DNA of 64,000 nt from Cyanobium sp. ATX 6A2 (GCF_024346355.1 NZ_JAGQCU010000002.1:62001-126000), one strand, 5' to 3'. Counted from the stretch's first letter, positions 1-12,190 are shown. Program-made: numbers and translations. Notes: generated by a model from the sequence alone, not told the origin.

Positions 1-1
1 C

Positions 2-931
2 CGCTGGGTGGCCCTCGATCCCGAGCGCGGCGCCATGGCGGCGGTGGCCGAGGCCGCCCGCAACCTCAGCTGCGTGGGCGCTGAGCCCCTGGCTGTCACC
101 GACAACCTCAACTTCCCCTCCCCCGAAACCCCCACCGGCTACTGGCAGCTGGCCCTGGCCTGCCGCGGCCTCTCGGCGGCCTGCAGCGCCCTCGACACGC
201 CGGTCACCGGCGGCAACGTGTCGCTCTACAACGAGACCCGCCTGCCCGATGGCTCCATGCAGCCGATCCACCCCACCCCCGTGGTGGGCATGGTGGGTCT
301 GGTGCACGATCTGGCCCAGGTGCGCGGCCAGGCCTGGCGCGAAGCCGGCGACGCCATCTGGCTGCTGGGGGTGCCGCTGGAAACGGGGGAGACTCCCGCC
401 GATCCGCGCCTGGGCCTGGCCGGCAGCAGCTATCTGGAGCGGCTGCATGGAGCCGTCACGGGGCGCCCGCCCGAGATCGATCTGGCGCTGGAGCGCGCGG
501 TGCAGGCCTTCCTGCGCCAGGCGATCGCCCAGGGCCTGGTGGCCTCCGCCCACGACCTCAGCGACGGCGGCCTGGCGGTGGCTGCGGCCGAGTGCTGCAT
601 CGCCTCCGCTGCCGCCGCGCCCCTCGGCGCCGAGCTGGAGCTGCCGGCCAGCACGGTCCGGCTGGATCGGCTCCTGTTCGCCGAGGGTGGGGCCCGCATC
701 CTCGTGAGTGTGCCGGTGCGGTGCGCCGACCGCTGGCAGGCCGCCCTTGAGGCCGCCGCCGCTGGCGATCCCATCTCCGCCGTCCGGCTGGGCAGCGTGC
801 AGGCCGCCCCGCGGCTCCGCCTGCGCCAGGGTGATCAGTCCGTGCTGGATCTCCCCATCGCCGAGCTGCGGGCCAGCTTCGAGCAGGCGATCCCGCGCCG
901 ACTCGGTGCGGATCTTCCGCCCACCAGCTGA
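2..931 (+). CDS. purL: Phosphoribosylformylglycinamidine synthase subunit PurL, C-terminal part (cut by window start)
   Basis: Fourth step of de novo purine synthesis: ATP- and glutamine-dependent conversion of FGAR to FGAM in the cytoplasm. About 309 residues of the C-terminal half are visible and the frame is open to the window edge, so the true start lies upstream. It carries AIR-synthase-type features, including the DNLNFPSPE stretch, GGNVSLYNE and the [14 protein letters not shown] motif typical of the PurL C-terminal ATP-binding fold. The next gene in the same direction is purF, separated by a 124-base gap with an unusual tandem repeat. Pairing with purF supports the call. Confidence 0.95.
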   Translation, partial: RWVALDPERGAMAAVAEAARNLSCVGAEPLAVTDNLNFPSPETPTGYWQLALACRGLSAACSALDTPVTGGNVSLYNETRLPDGSMQPIHPTPVVGMVGLVHDLAQVRGQAWREAGDAIWLLGVPLETGETPADPRLGLAGSSYLERLHGAVTGRPPEIDLALERAVQAFLRQAIAQGLVASAHDLSDGGLAVAAAECCIASAAAAPLGAELELPASTVRLDRLLFAEGGARILVSVPVRCADRWQAALEAAAAGDPISAVRLGSVQAAPRLRLRQGDQSVLDLPIAELRASFEQAIPRRLGADLPPTS

Positions 932-1004
932 ACCGAGCCGCTCCACCCCCAGGTGCCGGATCCCTGGTGCAGAATGGTTCTTCGGCTAGCGCAACGAGAG
1001 GCCT

Positions 1005-1072
1005 GTGCTGATGGTGTTCTCGTGAAGGTGGTGCTCTCGTGACGATGGTGTTCTCGTGACCACGGTGTTCTC
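1005..1072 (+). repeat. Four 17-bp tandem repeats forming a GTGA start/stop chain into purF
   Basis: Four imperfect 17-bp units begin at 1005, 1022, 1039 and 1056; the last one is the purF start itself. Each unit starts with GTG and carries a GGTG[TC]TCTC core. Because 17 is not a multiple of three, every unit starts a short frame that ends in TGA overlapping the GTG of the next unit (overlaps at 1022, 1039 and 1056). A Shine-Dalgarno-like GAGAGG at 996-1001 is well placed for an ATG at 1011. This would allow a chain of termination and re-initiation into purF, but it may simply be slippage debris. Confidence 0.75.
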
Positions 1073-2566
1073 CGCGCGCAACCACGAGTCCAGCGGTGAG
1101 CGTCCTGACAAGCCCGAGGAGGCCTGCGGCGTCTATGGCGTGATGGCTGCGGATCAGCCCGTGGCCAACCTGGCCTACTTCGGCCTCTATGCCCTCCAGC
1201 ACCGCGGCCAGGAGTCGGCCGGCATCGCCGTGTTCGACGACGACGGTGAGGTGCGCCTGCACAAGGACATGGGTCTGGTGAGCCAGGTGTTTGACCAGGA
1301 CGTGCTGGCGCGGCTGCCGGGCTCCCTGGCCATCGGCCACAACCGCTACTCCACCACCGGCAGCAGCAAGGTGTGCAACGCCCAGCCGGTGCTGCTCAAC
1401 AGTCGCCTGGGCCCCTTTGCTCTGGCCCACAACGGCAATCTGGTGAATGCCGCCGAGCTCCGCCACGAGCTCGCCGAACTGGCCGACGAACTCACCTCCA
1501 CCACCGATTCCGAGCTGATCGCCTTCGCCGTTCAGCGGGCCGTGAACGGCGGCATGGACTGGGAGGCCGCCATCCGCACGGCCGCCGGCCTCTGCCGCGG
1601 GGCCTTCAGCCTGGTGATCGGCACCCCGGCGGGGCTGTTCGCCCTGCGCGACGGCCATGGCATCCGACCGCTGGTGTTCGGTCACCTGGGCGAGCAGGAG
1701 CAGGCCTGCTGGGTGGTGAGCAGCGAGACCTGTGGGCTGGACATCATCGGTGCCAGCTTCTGTGGCGATGTGCTCCCCGGTGAGCTGATTCATTTCCGTC
1801 TCCACGATCCCGAACCCCGTCGCCTGCGCTGGTGCGAGGAGCCCACCAAGCTGTGCGTGTTCGAGATGATCTATTTCGCCCGGCCTGACAGCCGCTTCTT
1901 TGGCGAATCGCTCTACAGCTACCGGGTGCGCATCGGCGAAGTGCTGGCCCGGGAAACCCCCGTGGCGGCCGACATCGTGATCGGCGTGCCCGATTCCGGA
2001 ATCCCCGCCGCCATCGGTTATTCCCAGTTGAGCGGTATCCCCTTCGCCGATGGTCTGATCAAGAACCGCTATGTGGGCCGCACCTTCATCCAGCCCACCC
2101 AGGCGATGCGTGAGGCCGGCATCCGCGTGAAGCTCAACCCCCTTCCCGACGTGCTGGCCGGCAAGCGGGTGGTGGTGATCGACGATTCGATCGTGCGCGG
2201 CACCACGAGTCGCAAGCTGGTGGCGGCCCTGCGCGATGCCGGTGCCACCGAAGTGCACATGCGCATCAGTTCGCCGCCGGTCACCCACCCCTGCTTCTAC
2301 GGCATCGACACTGACACCCAGGACCAGCTGATCGCCGCCCGCCTCACCCTCGAGGAGATCGCCGCCCATCTCGGTGTCGATTCGCTGGCTTACCTCAGTA
2401 AGGAGGGCATGGTGGAGGCCGCCCAGGCCCAATCCGGCCACTTCTGCACCGCCTGCTTCGACGGGGCCTACCCGATCGAGATGGACGAGGAGTTGCGCTC
2501 CAGCAAGCTGATGCTGGAGCCCTCGGGCCTGGCCGCCTCCCGCCAACCGCTGGCCTCCGCAGCGCG

Positions 2567-2570
<4 letters not shown>
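1056..2570 (+). CDS. purF: Amidophosphoribosyltransferase
   Basis: Committed step of purine synthesis: PRPP plus glutamine gives phosphoribosylamine. The protein has 504 residues, normal for the family. An N-terminal propeptide precedes the catalytic cysteine in ACGVYGV (Cys24), which would be exposed by self-cleavage. The glutaminase domain shows HRGQESAG and HNGNLVN, and the PRPP loop reads [13 protein letters not shown]. Cysteines near the C terminus (HFCTACFDG) fit the Fe-S type of PurF. The GTG start at 1056 is chosen because it gives this propeptide; it is the fourth copy of a 17-bp repeat. The TAG stop overlaps the stop of the convergent parC within a CTAG palindrome. Confidence 0.96.
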
Positions 2571-5080
<2,510 letters not shown>

Positions 5081-5157
5081 CCGGTGCTGCGGTGTGAGGG
5101 CGAAATGAGGCGATCAGCCTACCGATGCAGCCCAGCCCGCCCGGCCGCTGCCCAGCC

Positions 5158-6039
5158 TCAGAGGCTGGCGTTGGCCTCAGCCCGTTCCACATCGACGCGC
5201 AGTTCCTCCAGCTCCAGCAGGCGCTGGGTGGTGCTGCGCAGCTTCGTCCCCCACAGCTGCTCCTCCTGATGGCTGGCGAGCACATAGTTGGGTTCGGAGG
5301 CGAGCGCCTTGCTGGCTAGGTCCAGGGCCTCGCGGCGGCCGTCGGCGCCGCGCCCGAACAGGGCGGCGGCCAGGGCCAGGTTGGGTTCGGCGGCCTCCGG
5401 CTGGATCTGCAGCACCCGGCGCCAGTGCGTGATCGCCTGGTCCACCTGGTCCAGCTCGTAGAGCACCAAGGCCTTGTTATTGATCGCCTCCCAGAAGTCG
5501 CGCCGCAGGTCGGCGGCCCGGGCGAAGGCCTCCAGCGCCTGGCGAGGCTGGTTCAGCAGGATATGGGCGTTGCCCACATCGAAGTAGGCGTTGGCGTTGC
5601 GGGGGTCCCGGCGCAGCCCCTGGCGCAGCAGCTCGAGGCCCTCGCCGGGCCGGCCGTCGCGCAGGGCCAGCGAGCCCTGGGCGAACCAGATGCCGGCGTT
5701 GTCAGGATCGAGTTCCCGGGCCCGTGACAGCGACACCCCGGCGGCCTCGGCCTGGTCGCTGCGCAGCTGGGACTCCGCCAGCAGCACCCAGCCGCGGGGA
5801 TCGGCCGGCAGCAGCTGCACGGTGAGCGCCGCCAGCCGCGCCGCATCCTCCGCCTGGCCCAGCTGCAGCAGCCGCGCCGCCGCCTGGGCGATGCCCAGAC
5901 CCGTGGCCTCCAGCTCCGGGCGCTGGGGCACGTAGACGAAGGGCACCAGGGCCTTGGCCGCTGGCGTGCTGCCGAGGCCCATGCCAAGCGCCAGGAGCGG
6001 GAGGGTGCGCACCAGGGTGCGCCGCCAGCGCGACGGCAT
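5158..6039 (-). CDS. TPR-repeat protein, probably exported or membrane-anchored
   Basis: Tetratricopeptide protein of 293 residues with an N-terminal hydrophobic segment (TLPLLALGMGLGSTPA) after basic residues, so probably lumenal or periplasmic. Helical repeats run over most of the remainder, with several typical turns such as ARELDPDNAGIWFAQGSLAL and LRRDPRNANAYFDVGNAHIL. TPR proteins are scaffolds, and no partner can be read from the sequence. The ATG at 6039 is preferred over a TTG at 6057 because it places basic residues directly before the hydrophobic stretch. It lies 24 bases downstream of queG and upstream of parC. This gene is conserved at this position in the lineage, from memory. 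Confidence 0.85.
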   Translation of the reverse strand: MPSRWRRTLVRTLPLLALGMGLGSTPAAKALVPFVYVPQRPELEATGLGIAQAAARLLQLGQAEDAARLAALTVQLLPADPRGWVLLAESQLRSDQAEAAGVSLSRARELDPDNAGIWFAQGSLALRDGRPGEGLELLRQGLRRDPRNANAYFDVGNAHILLNQPRQALEAFARAADLRRDFWEAINNKALVLYELDQVDQAITHWRRVLQIQPEAAEPNLALAAALFGRGADGRREALDLASKALASEPNYVLASHQEEQLWGTKLRSTTQRLLELEELRVDVERAEANASL

Positions 6040-6063
6040 CGAACGGGGGCAAGTCAACCCAGC

Positions 6064-7023
6064 CTAGGGATCCACTTCCGCCCCACCCTCCAGGACGGCA
6101 AGGATGTTGCGCCGCCACATCCAGGGTCTGATGCGCCGCAGGGCCGAGGCCCGCAAGCGCTCGTCCCACTCCGCATCGCTCCAGCCCAGGGCCTCCTCCG
6201 CCCGCAGATTGAGCCACCAGGGGCGTGGTTGCAGGTCTGGGTCGTCGCTGGCTGGCAGGGCCTGCTGGTTCCAGGGGCAGGCCTCCTGGCAGAGGTCACA
6301 GCCGGCCACCCAGCCCTGCAGCTGCCGGGCGATCGGCTGCGGCAGGGCGTCGTCGCGGTTCTCGATCGTGTGGAAGGCGAGACAGCGGCGGCTGTCCACC
6401 ACGAAGGGTTCGCTGATGGCTCCGGTGGGGCAGGCGGGAATGCAGCGGCTGCAGCTGCCGCACAGGGGCCGGGCAGGTGCATCGGCCGGCAGCTCCAGGG
6501 TGGTGAGCAGGTGTCCGAGCAGCAACCAGGAGCCCCGTCGGCGGTGGATGAGGTTGCCGTGCTTGCCGATCCAGCCCACACCGGCTTCCTCGGCCCAGGC
6601 CTTGTCCATCAGCGGTGCACTGTCGACGCAGGCACGCCAGCCCACCGTGTCCACCTGGCGCTCCAGCCAGCGCCCAAGCCGTCGCAGGCGCCCGTCGATC
6701 ACCCGGTGGTAGTCGCGGCCCCAGCCGTAGCGCGCCACCTTCAGGGACCCGGGGGTCCGCTGTGCCCCCACGTGGTAGCTCAGCCCCACGGCCAGCAGGC
6801 TGCGCACACCGGGCAGCAGCGTTTCCACCGCCCGGCGCCGCGGATCGGCCATCCAGGCCATGTCGGCCTGGTGACCCCGCTGCAACCAGCGCGCCAGCGC
6901 GGCGCTGCGCAGGGCCATCCGCTCGCCGCCCGGCACGGAGGCGATCCCCACGGGATCGAAGCCCAGACGGCGGGCCTCCTCCCGGAGCCGCGCCGCCAGT
7001 GTGCTGGCAGAGCCGGCAGCCAC
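6064..7023 (-). CDS. queG: Epoxyqueuosine reductase
   Basis: Last step of queuosine synthesis in tRNA anticodons: cobalamin- and Fe-S-dependent reduction of epoxyqueuosine. Two 4Fe-4S cluster motifs are visible, CGSCSRCIPACP and CDLCQEACPWN, along with RDYHRVIDGRLRRL and WIGKHGNLI, all typical of QueG. I place the start at a GTG at 7023 (319 residues), because family members begin about 15-20 residues before the LGFDPVGIA block. GTGs at 7050 and 7122 and an ATG at 7092 are in frame too, but they would run into the divergent gene. The tail of about 55 residues after the Fe-S region is normal. Confidence 0.93.
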   Translation of the reverse strand: MAAGSASTLAARLREEARRLGFDPVGIASVPGGERMALRSAALARWLQRGHQADMAWMADPRRRAVETLLPGVRSLLAVGLSYHVGAQRTPGSLKVARYGWGRDYHRVIDGRLRRLGRWLERQVDTVGWRACVDSAPLMDKAWAEEAGVGWIGKHGNLIHRRRGSWLLLGHLLTTLELPADAPARPLCGSCSRCIPACPTGAISEPFVVDSRRCLAFHTIENRDDALPQPIARQLQGWVAGCDLCQEACPWNQQALPASDDPDLQPRPWWLNLRAEEALGWSDAEWDERLRASALRRIRPWMWRRNILAVLEGGAEVDP

Positions 7024-7060
7024 CCGTACAGTTGCGCCACTTCTCTCCACTCTGCTGCGC

Positions 7061-7735
7061 TTGGCTCCCACATCCGCGTCCTCCGGCCGCATCGCCCTCC
7101 TGCTCCGCTGGCTGGGGCTCACTCTGGTGGTGCTGATGGGGCTTCAGCTCACAGCCCTGCTGGTGAACTGGAACTGGGGCCTCGAACCCTTCCGCCAGGT
7201 GTTCCTCGACCGGCTGGTGGGCGAGGGCCCCATGGCCCTGGTGGGTCTGCTGCTGATGCTGACCGCCCAGCGGCTGGATGCAGCGGCCGGCCGGACTCCC
7301 CTGCGCTGGCTGGTGGGGGTGCTCGCCGTGGTGTTGGCGATCGCCATGGTGGTGGCCGTGCCGTTGTCGGTGAGCAGCGAGGCCGCCCTGGCCCAGGAGG
7401 TCCAGCAGCAGGATGCCGCGATTGCCCAGCAGGCGATGCAGCTGGAGATGCAGAAGCAGCAGGTGGAGGATCCCGGTTTCGTCGACCAGCTGATCGCCGA
7501 GGCCGAAAAGGAGGGCCGCATCCCGCCCGAGGCCAGCGAGGAGGAGAAGAAACAGCGGGCCCGTGAGTTCATCGACAGTCAGATCAGGCCGCAGCTTGAG
7601 CAGGCGGAGCAGCAGCTCGCCCAGGCCCGCTTCGGTCGCAACCTGGCGGTGCAGCAGCGCCGCTTCGGGGGTACCGGCCGCGCCGTTGTCCTGGCCATCG
7701 CCTTTGTGCTCGTGGCGGTGGTGGCCCTGGTCTGA
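7061..7735 (+). CDS. HpsJ-like membrane protein
   Basis: Integral membrane protein of about 224 residues. Hydrophobic helices lie at the N terminus (LTLVVLMGLQLTALLV), in the middle (MALVGLLLMLTA and WLVGVLAVVLAIAMVVAV) and at the extreme C terminus (AVVLAIAFVLVAVVALV). Between the last two is a polar, Gln/Glu-rich segment of about 100 residues likely to be coiled coil. This layout resembles picocyanobacterial proteins annotated as HpsJ family; the function here is unknown. The TTG at 7061 is my best start since no ATG or GTG lies in a better place, and an upstream GTG at 7001 would overlap queG. Divergent from queG with about 40 bases between starts. Confidence 0.7.
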   Translation: MAPTSASSGRIALLLRWLGLTLVVLMGLQLTALLVNWNWGLEPFRQVFLDRLVGEGPMALVGLLLMLTAQRLDAAAGRTPLRWLVGVLAVVLAIAMVVAVPLSVSSEAALAQEVQQQDAAIAQQAMQLEMQKQQVEDPGFVDQLIAEAEKEGRIPPEASEEEKKQRAREFIDSQIRPQLEQAEQQLAQARFGRNLAVQQRRFGGTGRAVVLAIAFVLVAVVALV

Positions 7736-7804
7736 TGGGCACCGTGGGGGGAACGGCTGGCTAGGTTGACGGACTGATCTGATGGCCAGAACGCCGGGTT
7801 TGCC

Positions 7805-8533
7805 TTGGTCCAGTCCAATCCCAGACCAGACCTGCCGATTGGCAACCGTCTCCAGCAGGACCTCAAGAACGATCTGATCGCCGGCCTGCTGGTGGTGATT
7901 CCGCTGGCCACCACCATCTGGCTGGCCACCACGGTCAGCCGGTTCGTGCTGGCGTTTCTCACCACGATTCCCAAGCAGTTCAACCCCTTCAACACCCTCA
8001 ATCCGTTTCTGCAGGAGCTGATCAACCTGGGGGTGGGTCTGCTCGTTCCCCTGCTGGGAATCCTGCTGATCGGTCTGATGGCCCGCAACATCGTGGGCCG
8101 CTGGTTGCTGGAATTCGGTGAGGGCACGCTGCTGCGCATTCCCCTGGCCGGCTCGGTCTACAAGACGCTCAAGCAGCTTCTGGAAACCTTCCTGCAGGGC
8201 AAATCCAGCCGTTTCCGCCGTGTCGTCCTGGTGGAATACCCCCGCGAGGGTCTCTATGCGGTGGGTTTCGTCACCGGAGCCGTGGGCACCGCCCTTCAGA
8301 GCGGCTTTGACGAGCCGATGCTGAGTGTCTTCATCCCCACCGCCCCCAACCCCACCACCGGCTGGTACACCGTGCTTCCCGAGCGGCTGGTGAAGGATCT
8401 GGATCTCTCGGTGGAGGATGCTTTCCGCACGATCATCTCCGCCGGCATCGTCAGCTCCGACGAGCGCGAAGATCGTTCCAGCCGCAGCTTCTCCAGCCTT
8501 CTGGCCCAGCTGCGGGCCCCCCAGATGTCCTGA
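7805..8533 (+). CDS. DUF502 membrane protein
   Basis: Protein of 242 residues from the DUF502 (COG2928) family of unknown function. Two transmembrane segments lie near the N terminus (IAGLLVVIPLATTIWLATTV and LLVPLLGILLIGLMA), followed by a soluble domain with the family-typical IPLAGSVYKTLKQLLETF, VVLVEYPREGLYAVGFVTG and FIPTAPNPTTGWYTVLP stretches. The TTG start at 7805 gives the expected N terminus. The TGA stop overlaps the nusB ATG (TGATG), so the two are probably translated together. The family is widespread in cyanobacteria and plants; no activity is established. Confidence 0.88.
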   Translation: MVQSNPRPDLPIGNRLQQDLKNDLIAGLLVVIPLATTIWLATTVSRFVLAFLTTIPKQFNPFNTLNPFLQELINLGVGLLVPLLGILLIGLMARNIVGRWLLEFGEGTLLRIPLAGSVYKTLKQLLETFLQGKSSRFRRVVLVEYPREGLYAVGFVTGAVGTALQSGFDEPMLSVFIPTAPNPTTGWYTVLPERLVKDLDLSVEDAFRTIISAGIVSSDEREDRSSRSFSSLLAQLRAPQMS

Positions 8534-9183
8534 TGTCCAGCCGCAGTCTTTCCCGTGAACTGGCCCTGCTGATGCTGGGCCAGACCAACGACCGTGGCGA
8601 GACGAGCGCCCCACGGCACCGCAGTGACCCCGAGCCGGCCCTGGAGGGGCTGCTGCAACAGGCCCTGGCCAGCCTCAGCCAGCACGTGCGCGATGCCCTG
8701 GACAGCTCTGCCGCCGATCTGCAGACCGCCCAGCAGGAGCTGCTGGACAGTGAATTGCAGGAGCAGGGTGTCCAGCAGCTGCCGCGGGTGCGCCAGCACC
8801 TCCAGCAGGGTCTGGCGGCTGCCGAACAGGCGCTCAATCGCCTCTCCGCCAGCCTGGAGCTGCCGCGTCTGCTGCTGCTTGCCGACCAGGAGGAGGTGCG
8901 GCGCGGAGCCGTGGAGCGTGCGCGGGCGGTGCTGCGCGACCGGGAGGACATCGACCGCCGCCTCGATGCGGTGATGGAGGGCTGGCGCCTGGGCCGGCTG
9001 CCACGCATCGATCGCGACATCCTGCGCCTGGCGGTGGTGGACCTGGCGGAGTTCGCCACCCCCGCCGCCGTGGCCTGCAGCGAGGCCGTGGAACTCGCCA
9101 ACCGCTACAGCGATGAGCAGGGCCGGCGCATGATCAACGGCGTGCTGCGTCGTTACACCACGGCTGTACGGAGTGGGGCCTGA
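8533..9183 (+). CDS. nusB: Transcription antitermination factor NusB
   Basis: NusB binds boxA RNA with NusE (S10) in antitermination of rRNA operons. The protein has 216 residues, longer than the roughly 140 of E. coli NusB, because of a helical insertion of about 60 residues after SRELALLMLGQTND that is common in cyanobacterial versions. The conserved C-terminal helical bundle is clear: LPRIDRDILRLAVVDLAEF followed by EAVELANRYSDEQGRRMING. Its start overlaps the DUF502 stop and its stop overlaps the ftsY ATG, so the three genes form a translationally coupled string. Confidence 0.93.
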   Translation: MSSRSLSRELALLMLGQTNDRGETSAPRHRSDPEPALEGLLQQALASLSQHVRDALDSSAADLQTAQQELLDSELQEQGVQQLPRVRQHLQQGLAAAEQALNRLSASLELPRLLLLADQEEVRRGAVERARAVLRDREDIDRRLDAVMEGWRLGRLPRIDRDILRLAVVDLAEFATPAAVACSEAVELANRYSDEQGRRMINGVLRRYTTAVRSGA

Positions 9184-10721
9184 TGGTGTTCGACTGGTTC
9201 AGACGCAACCTTCAGCCCCAACCGGCGGCCCCCGAGGAGCCGGCCGTGGCTCCAGAGCCGGCGGAGGCCCCGGAGGAGCCGGCCGTGGCGCCCTCTCCTG
9301 CCGTCGCTGAGCTCCCGGCTGCGCCCCCTGCCGCTGCACCCACAGCCTCCGCCCCACCCCAGGAGGCCCCATCCCGCGAGGCCGCGTCCGACGCGACCTC
9401 CCAAGATGCCCTCGAATGGGCCCGCCAGGCCTATGCGCGCCTCAAGGCTGAGCAGGAGGCCGCCCGCCTCCAGAACACCCAGGCCGCCCCTGAGCAGCCC
9501 GCCCCGTCTGCCCCCACCGAGCCGTCCCCTGCGGCCCTCGAGCCCGAGCCATCCCCTGCCGCCGGTCCGTCGCTGCTCGAGCAGGCGGCCGCCCGCCGCG
9601 CCGAGCGCCAGCAGGCCCTCACCGCTCCGCCGGTGCCCGACGCCGCCCCCGACGCCGCCCCAGCGGCCGAGCCGGCGGTGGAGCGCGTCGACAGCGCCGA
9701 GCCCCGTCTGGGGGCCTTCGATGACACCTTCACCTGGTCGGCCGAGGTGCTGGCGGCCCAGGGCCGGCGGATCGATCAGGTGTCGCTGGAGGAGATCGAT
9801 TGGCTGGGCCGGCTGCGCCAGGGCCTGGAGAAAACCCGCCGCGGCTTCGTCACCCAGCTCCTCGACAGCCTTGGCGACGACCCCCTCAGCCCCGAGCTGC
9901 TCGATGACCTCGAGACGGCCCTGCTGCGGGCCGACGTGGGCGTGAGTGCCACCGACCGGGTGCTGGAGGCCCTGCGCCAGCGTCTCAACGAGGAGGTGGT
10001 GGAGTCGGCTGAGGGACTGCGCTTCCTCAAGGACCAGCTGCGCTCCATTCTCGAGGGCCCCATCGAAACCAGCGGCGTGCCCCTGCTGGCGCCCCAGAAG
10101 GGGCGCCTGAATGTGTGGCTGATGGTGGGTGTGAACGGAGTGGGCAAGACCACCACCCTCGGCAAGCTCGCCAACCTGGCCGTGCGCAGCGGCTACAGCT
10201 GCCTGATCGCCGCAGCCGACACCTTTCGGGCCGCCGCGGTGCAGCAGGTGCAGGCCTGGGGCGACCGCAGCCAGGTGCCGGTGATCGCCAACCCCAGCGC
10301 CAACGCCGATCCCGCGGCCGTCGTCTACGACGCCATCGGCGCGGCTCAGGCCAAGGGCACCGAGCTGGTGCTGGTGGACACCGCCGGCCGGCTGCAGACC
10401 AAGCACAACCTGATGGAGGAGCTCACCAAGGTGCGCCGCATCATCGACAGGCTGGCCCCCGAGGCTGCCGTGGAATCCCTGCTGGTGCTCGATGCCAGCC
10501 AGGGCCAGAACGGCCTCAGGCAGGCCATGGCCTTCGCCAGTGCCGCAGGCCTCACGGGAGTGGTGATCACCAAGCTCGACGGCAGTGCCCGCGGCGGCGT
10601 GGCCCTGGCGGTGGCCTCGGAGGCCGGTCTGCCGATCCGCTTCATCGGCGCCGGCGAGGGCATCCGCGACCTGCGACCCTTCAACAGCTTCGAATTCGTG
10701 GAGGCCCTGCTCGCAGGCTGA
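9183..10721 (+). CDS. ftsY: Signal recognition particle receptor FtsY
   Basis: SRP receptor GTPase that docks ribosome-SRP complexes at the membrane. The protein has 512 residues. The first 170 or so form an acidic, Pro/Ala-rich A-domain with repeated EEPAVAPEPAEAPEEPAVAP-type units. The NG domain follows, with the P-loop GVNGVGKTTTLGKLANLA near residue 320, then DTFRAAAVQQ, DTAGRLQTKHNL and TKLDGSARGG. It overlaps nusB by one stop/start (TGATG) and runs in the same direction as the following rsbU-like gene. Confidence 0.97.
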   Translation: MVFDWFRRNLQPQPAAPEEPAVAPEPAEAPEEPAVAPSPAVAELPAAPPAAAPTASAPPQEAPSREAASDATSQDALEWARQAYARLKAEQEAARLQNTQAAPEQPAPSAPTEPSPAALEPEPSPAAGPSLLEQAAARRAERQQALTAPPVPDAAPDAAPAAEPAVERVDSAEPRLGAFDDTFTWSAEVLAAQGRRIDQVSLEEIDWLGRLRQGLEKTRRGFVTQLLDSLGDDPLSPELLDDLETALLRADVGVSATDRVLEALRQRLNEEVVESAEGLRFLKDQLRSILEGPIETSGVPLLAPQKGRLNVWLMVGVNGVGKTTTLGKLANLAVRSGYSCLIAAADTFRAAAVQQVQAWGDRSQVPVIANPSANADPAAVVYDAIGAAQAKGTELVLVDTAGRLQTKHNLMEELTKVRRIIDRLAPEAAVESLLVLDASQGQNGLRQAMAFASAAGLTGVVITKLDGSARGGVALAVASEAGLPIRFIGAGEGIRDLRPFNSFEFVEALLAG

Positions 10722-10783
10722 GGTTGAGCTGAGCTCGTTTGCGTGCGAACGCGGCTATCTTGCGACTCCTTCGCGGCAGCTCG

Positions 10784-12190
10784 GTGAGCCAGACGCCGCC
10801 AGCACTGCCCCAGCCCCCGCTCTCGCCCGGCACCTCGCTGCGGCAGCTGCTCGACAGCCTCAACCGCGAGCAGCGCCGCAACCAGGAGCTGTTGGCGTCC
10901 CTGGGCTTCGTGTTGCGCAGCTTCACCAACCTCAGCCGCCTTCTGGAGCTGGTGCCGCTGGTGGCCGCCCGCCTGGTGGAGGCCGACGGGGCCCTGCTGG
11001 TGTCCTTCCACGAGGACGGGCGCCTGTGGCGTGAGCAGGTGCATGCCGCGCCCCTGGAGCACAGCGCCGACCTGGTGCGCCGCCTGGCGGCCCTGCCGGA
11101 GGCCGACCTGCAGGTTGTGGCCCACGACGACGGTGAGGCCGAGCTGGAGCAGGCCTCCCGACTGGATCGGCAGGTGGGCAGCCTGCTGGGCCGCGTTGAG
11201 CTGTTTTCCACCTCTTTGGTGGCCCGTGGCCGCCAGCGCGGGCGGCTGTATGTGTTCAGCCGGCGGGAGGGGTATTGCTGGAGTGAGGTGCACCGCCGCC
11301 ATGTGCAACTGGTGGCCGATCTCACCGCCGTGGCCCTGGAGAACGAGGTGCTGCAGCAGGACATGCGTCGCCATGAGCGGGTGGACCGGCAGCTCAGCAT
11401 CGGCGCCGAGATCCAGGCCCAGCTGGTGCCGGACCGCTGTCCGGTGATCGAGGGGGTGGACCTGGCGGCCCGCTGCCGCCCCGCCTTCGAGGTGGGCGGC
11501 GACTACATCGACTTCATCCCCACCCGCCCCCGCCTGCTCGGGCGCCGCCGCGAACGCGGCCGCTGGGCGGTGGTGGTGGGGGATGTGATGGGCAAGGGGG
11601 TGCCGGCGGGCCTGTTGATGACCCTGCTGCGGGGCATGTTGCGGGCGGGTGCCCTCAGCGGCCATGCCCCCGATCGCATCCTGCATGACCTCAACCAGCT
11701 GGCCCAGGAGGACCTCTCCCAGTCACACCGGTTCGTGACGCTCTTCTATGCCGACTTCGATCCGCTGACACGGCTGCTGCGCTACAGCAACGCGGCCCAC
11801 AACCCCCCGCTGCTCTGGCGGCGGCGTCTCAACCGCGTCGAGCGCCTCGATGCTCCTGGCCTGCTGATCGGCCTGCAGAGCGAGGCCGATTACGGCCTCG
11901 AGTCGATCGTGCTCGAGCCCGGCGATGTGGTGCTCTTCTATACCGATGGCGTCACCGAGGCCAGCAGCCTCAGCGGCGAGCGTTACGAGGAGGAGCGGTT
12001 GCAGCGCAGCCTGCTGGTGGCCAGTCGCGCGGGCCTGGAGGCCCAGGGCATCCTCAACCAGCTGTTCGGCCGCCTGGATCGCTTCGTGGGAGCAGACCGG
12101 CAGCCGCAGGACGATGCCTCCATGGTGGTGTTCAAGGTGCGCGACGAGGTGATGCTTCCCACCCTCTCCCCGGGCGGCCCCGGGAGCTGA
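10784..12190 (+). CDS. PP2C-type serine phosphatase (RsbU/SpoIIE family)
   Basis: Probable regulator of a partner-switching or stress pathway: a metal-dependent serine phosphatase that dephosphorylates an anti-sigma-antagonist-type protein. About 468 residues. Residues 30-200 look like a GAF-type sensor domain, followed by a short helical linker (ENEVLQQDMRRHERVDRQL) and the SpoIIE catalytic domain. Metal-binding acidic motifs are present: EVGGDYID, VVVGDVMGKGVPAG and LFYTDGVTEAS. The GTG at 10784 is preferred; a TTG at 10739 would add 15 residues unlike family N termini. No partner anti-sigma gene lies next to it, so the target is unknown. Confidence 0.88.
   Translation: MSQTPPALPQPPLSPGTSLRQLLDSLNREQRRNQELLASLGFVLRSFTNLSRLLELVPLVAARLVEADGALLVSFHEDGRLWREQVHAAPLEHSADLVRRLAALPEADLQVVAHDDGEAELEQASRLDRQVGSLLGRVELFSTSLVARGRQRGRLYVFSRREGYCWSEVHRRHVQLVADLTAVALENEVLQQDMRRHERVDRQLSIGAEIQAQLVPDRCPVIEGVDLAARCRPAFEVGGDYIDFIPTRPRLLGRRRERGRWAVVVGDVMGKGVPAGLLMTLLRGMLRAGALSGHAPDRILHDLNQLAQEDLSQSHRFVTLFYADFDPLTRLLRYSNAAHNPPLLWRRRLNRVERLDAPGLLIGLQSEADYGLESIVLEPGDVVLFYTDGVTEASSLSGERYEEERLQRSLLVASRAGLEAQGILNQLFGRLDRFVGADRQPQDDASMVVFKVRDEVMLPTLSPGGPGS

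Noticed and set aside
558-2546. Long minus-strand open frame across purL-purF
   Set aside because: Composition of a GC shadow; lies opposite two well-supported purine genes.
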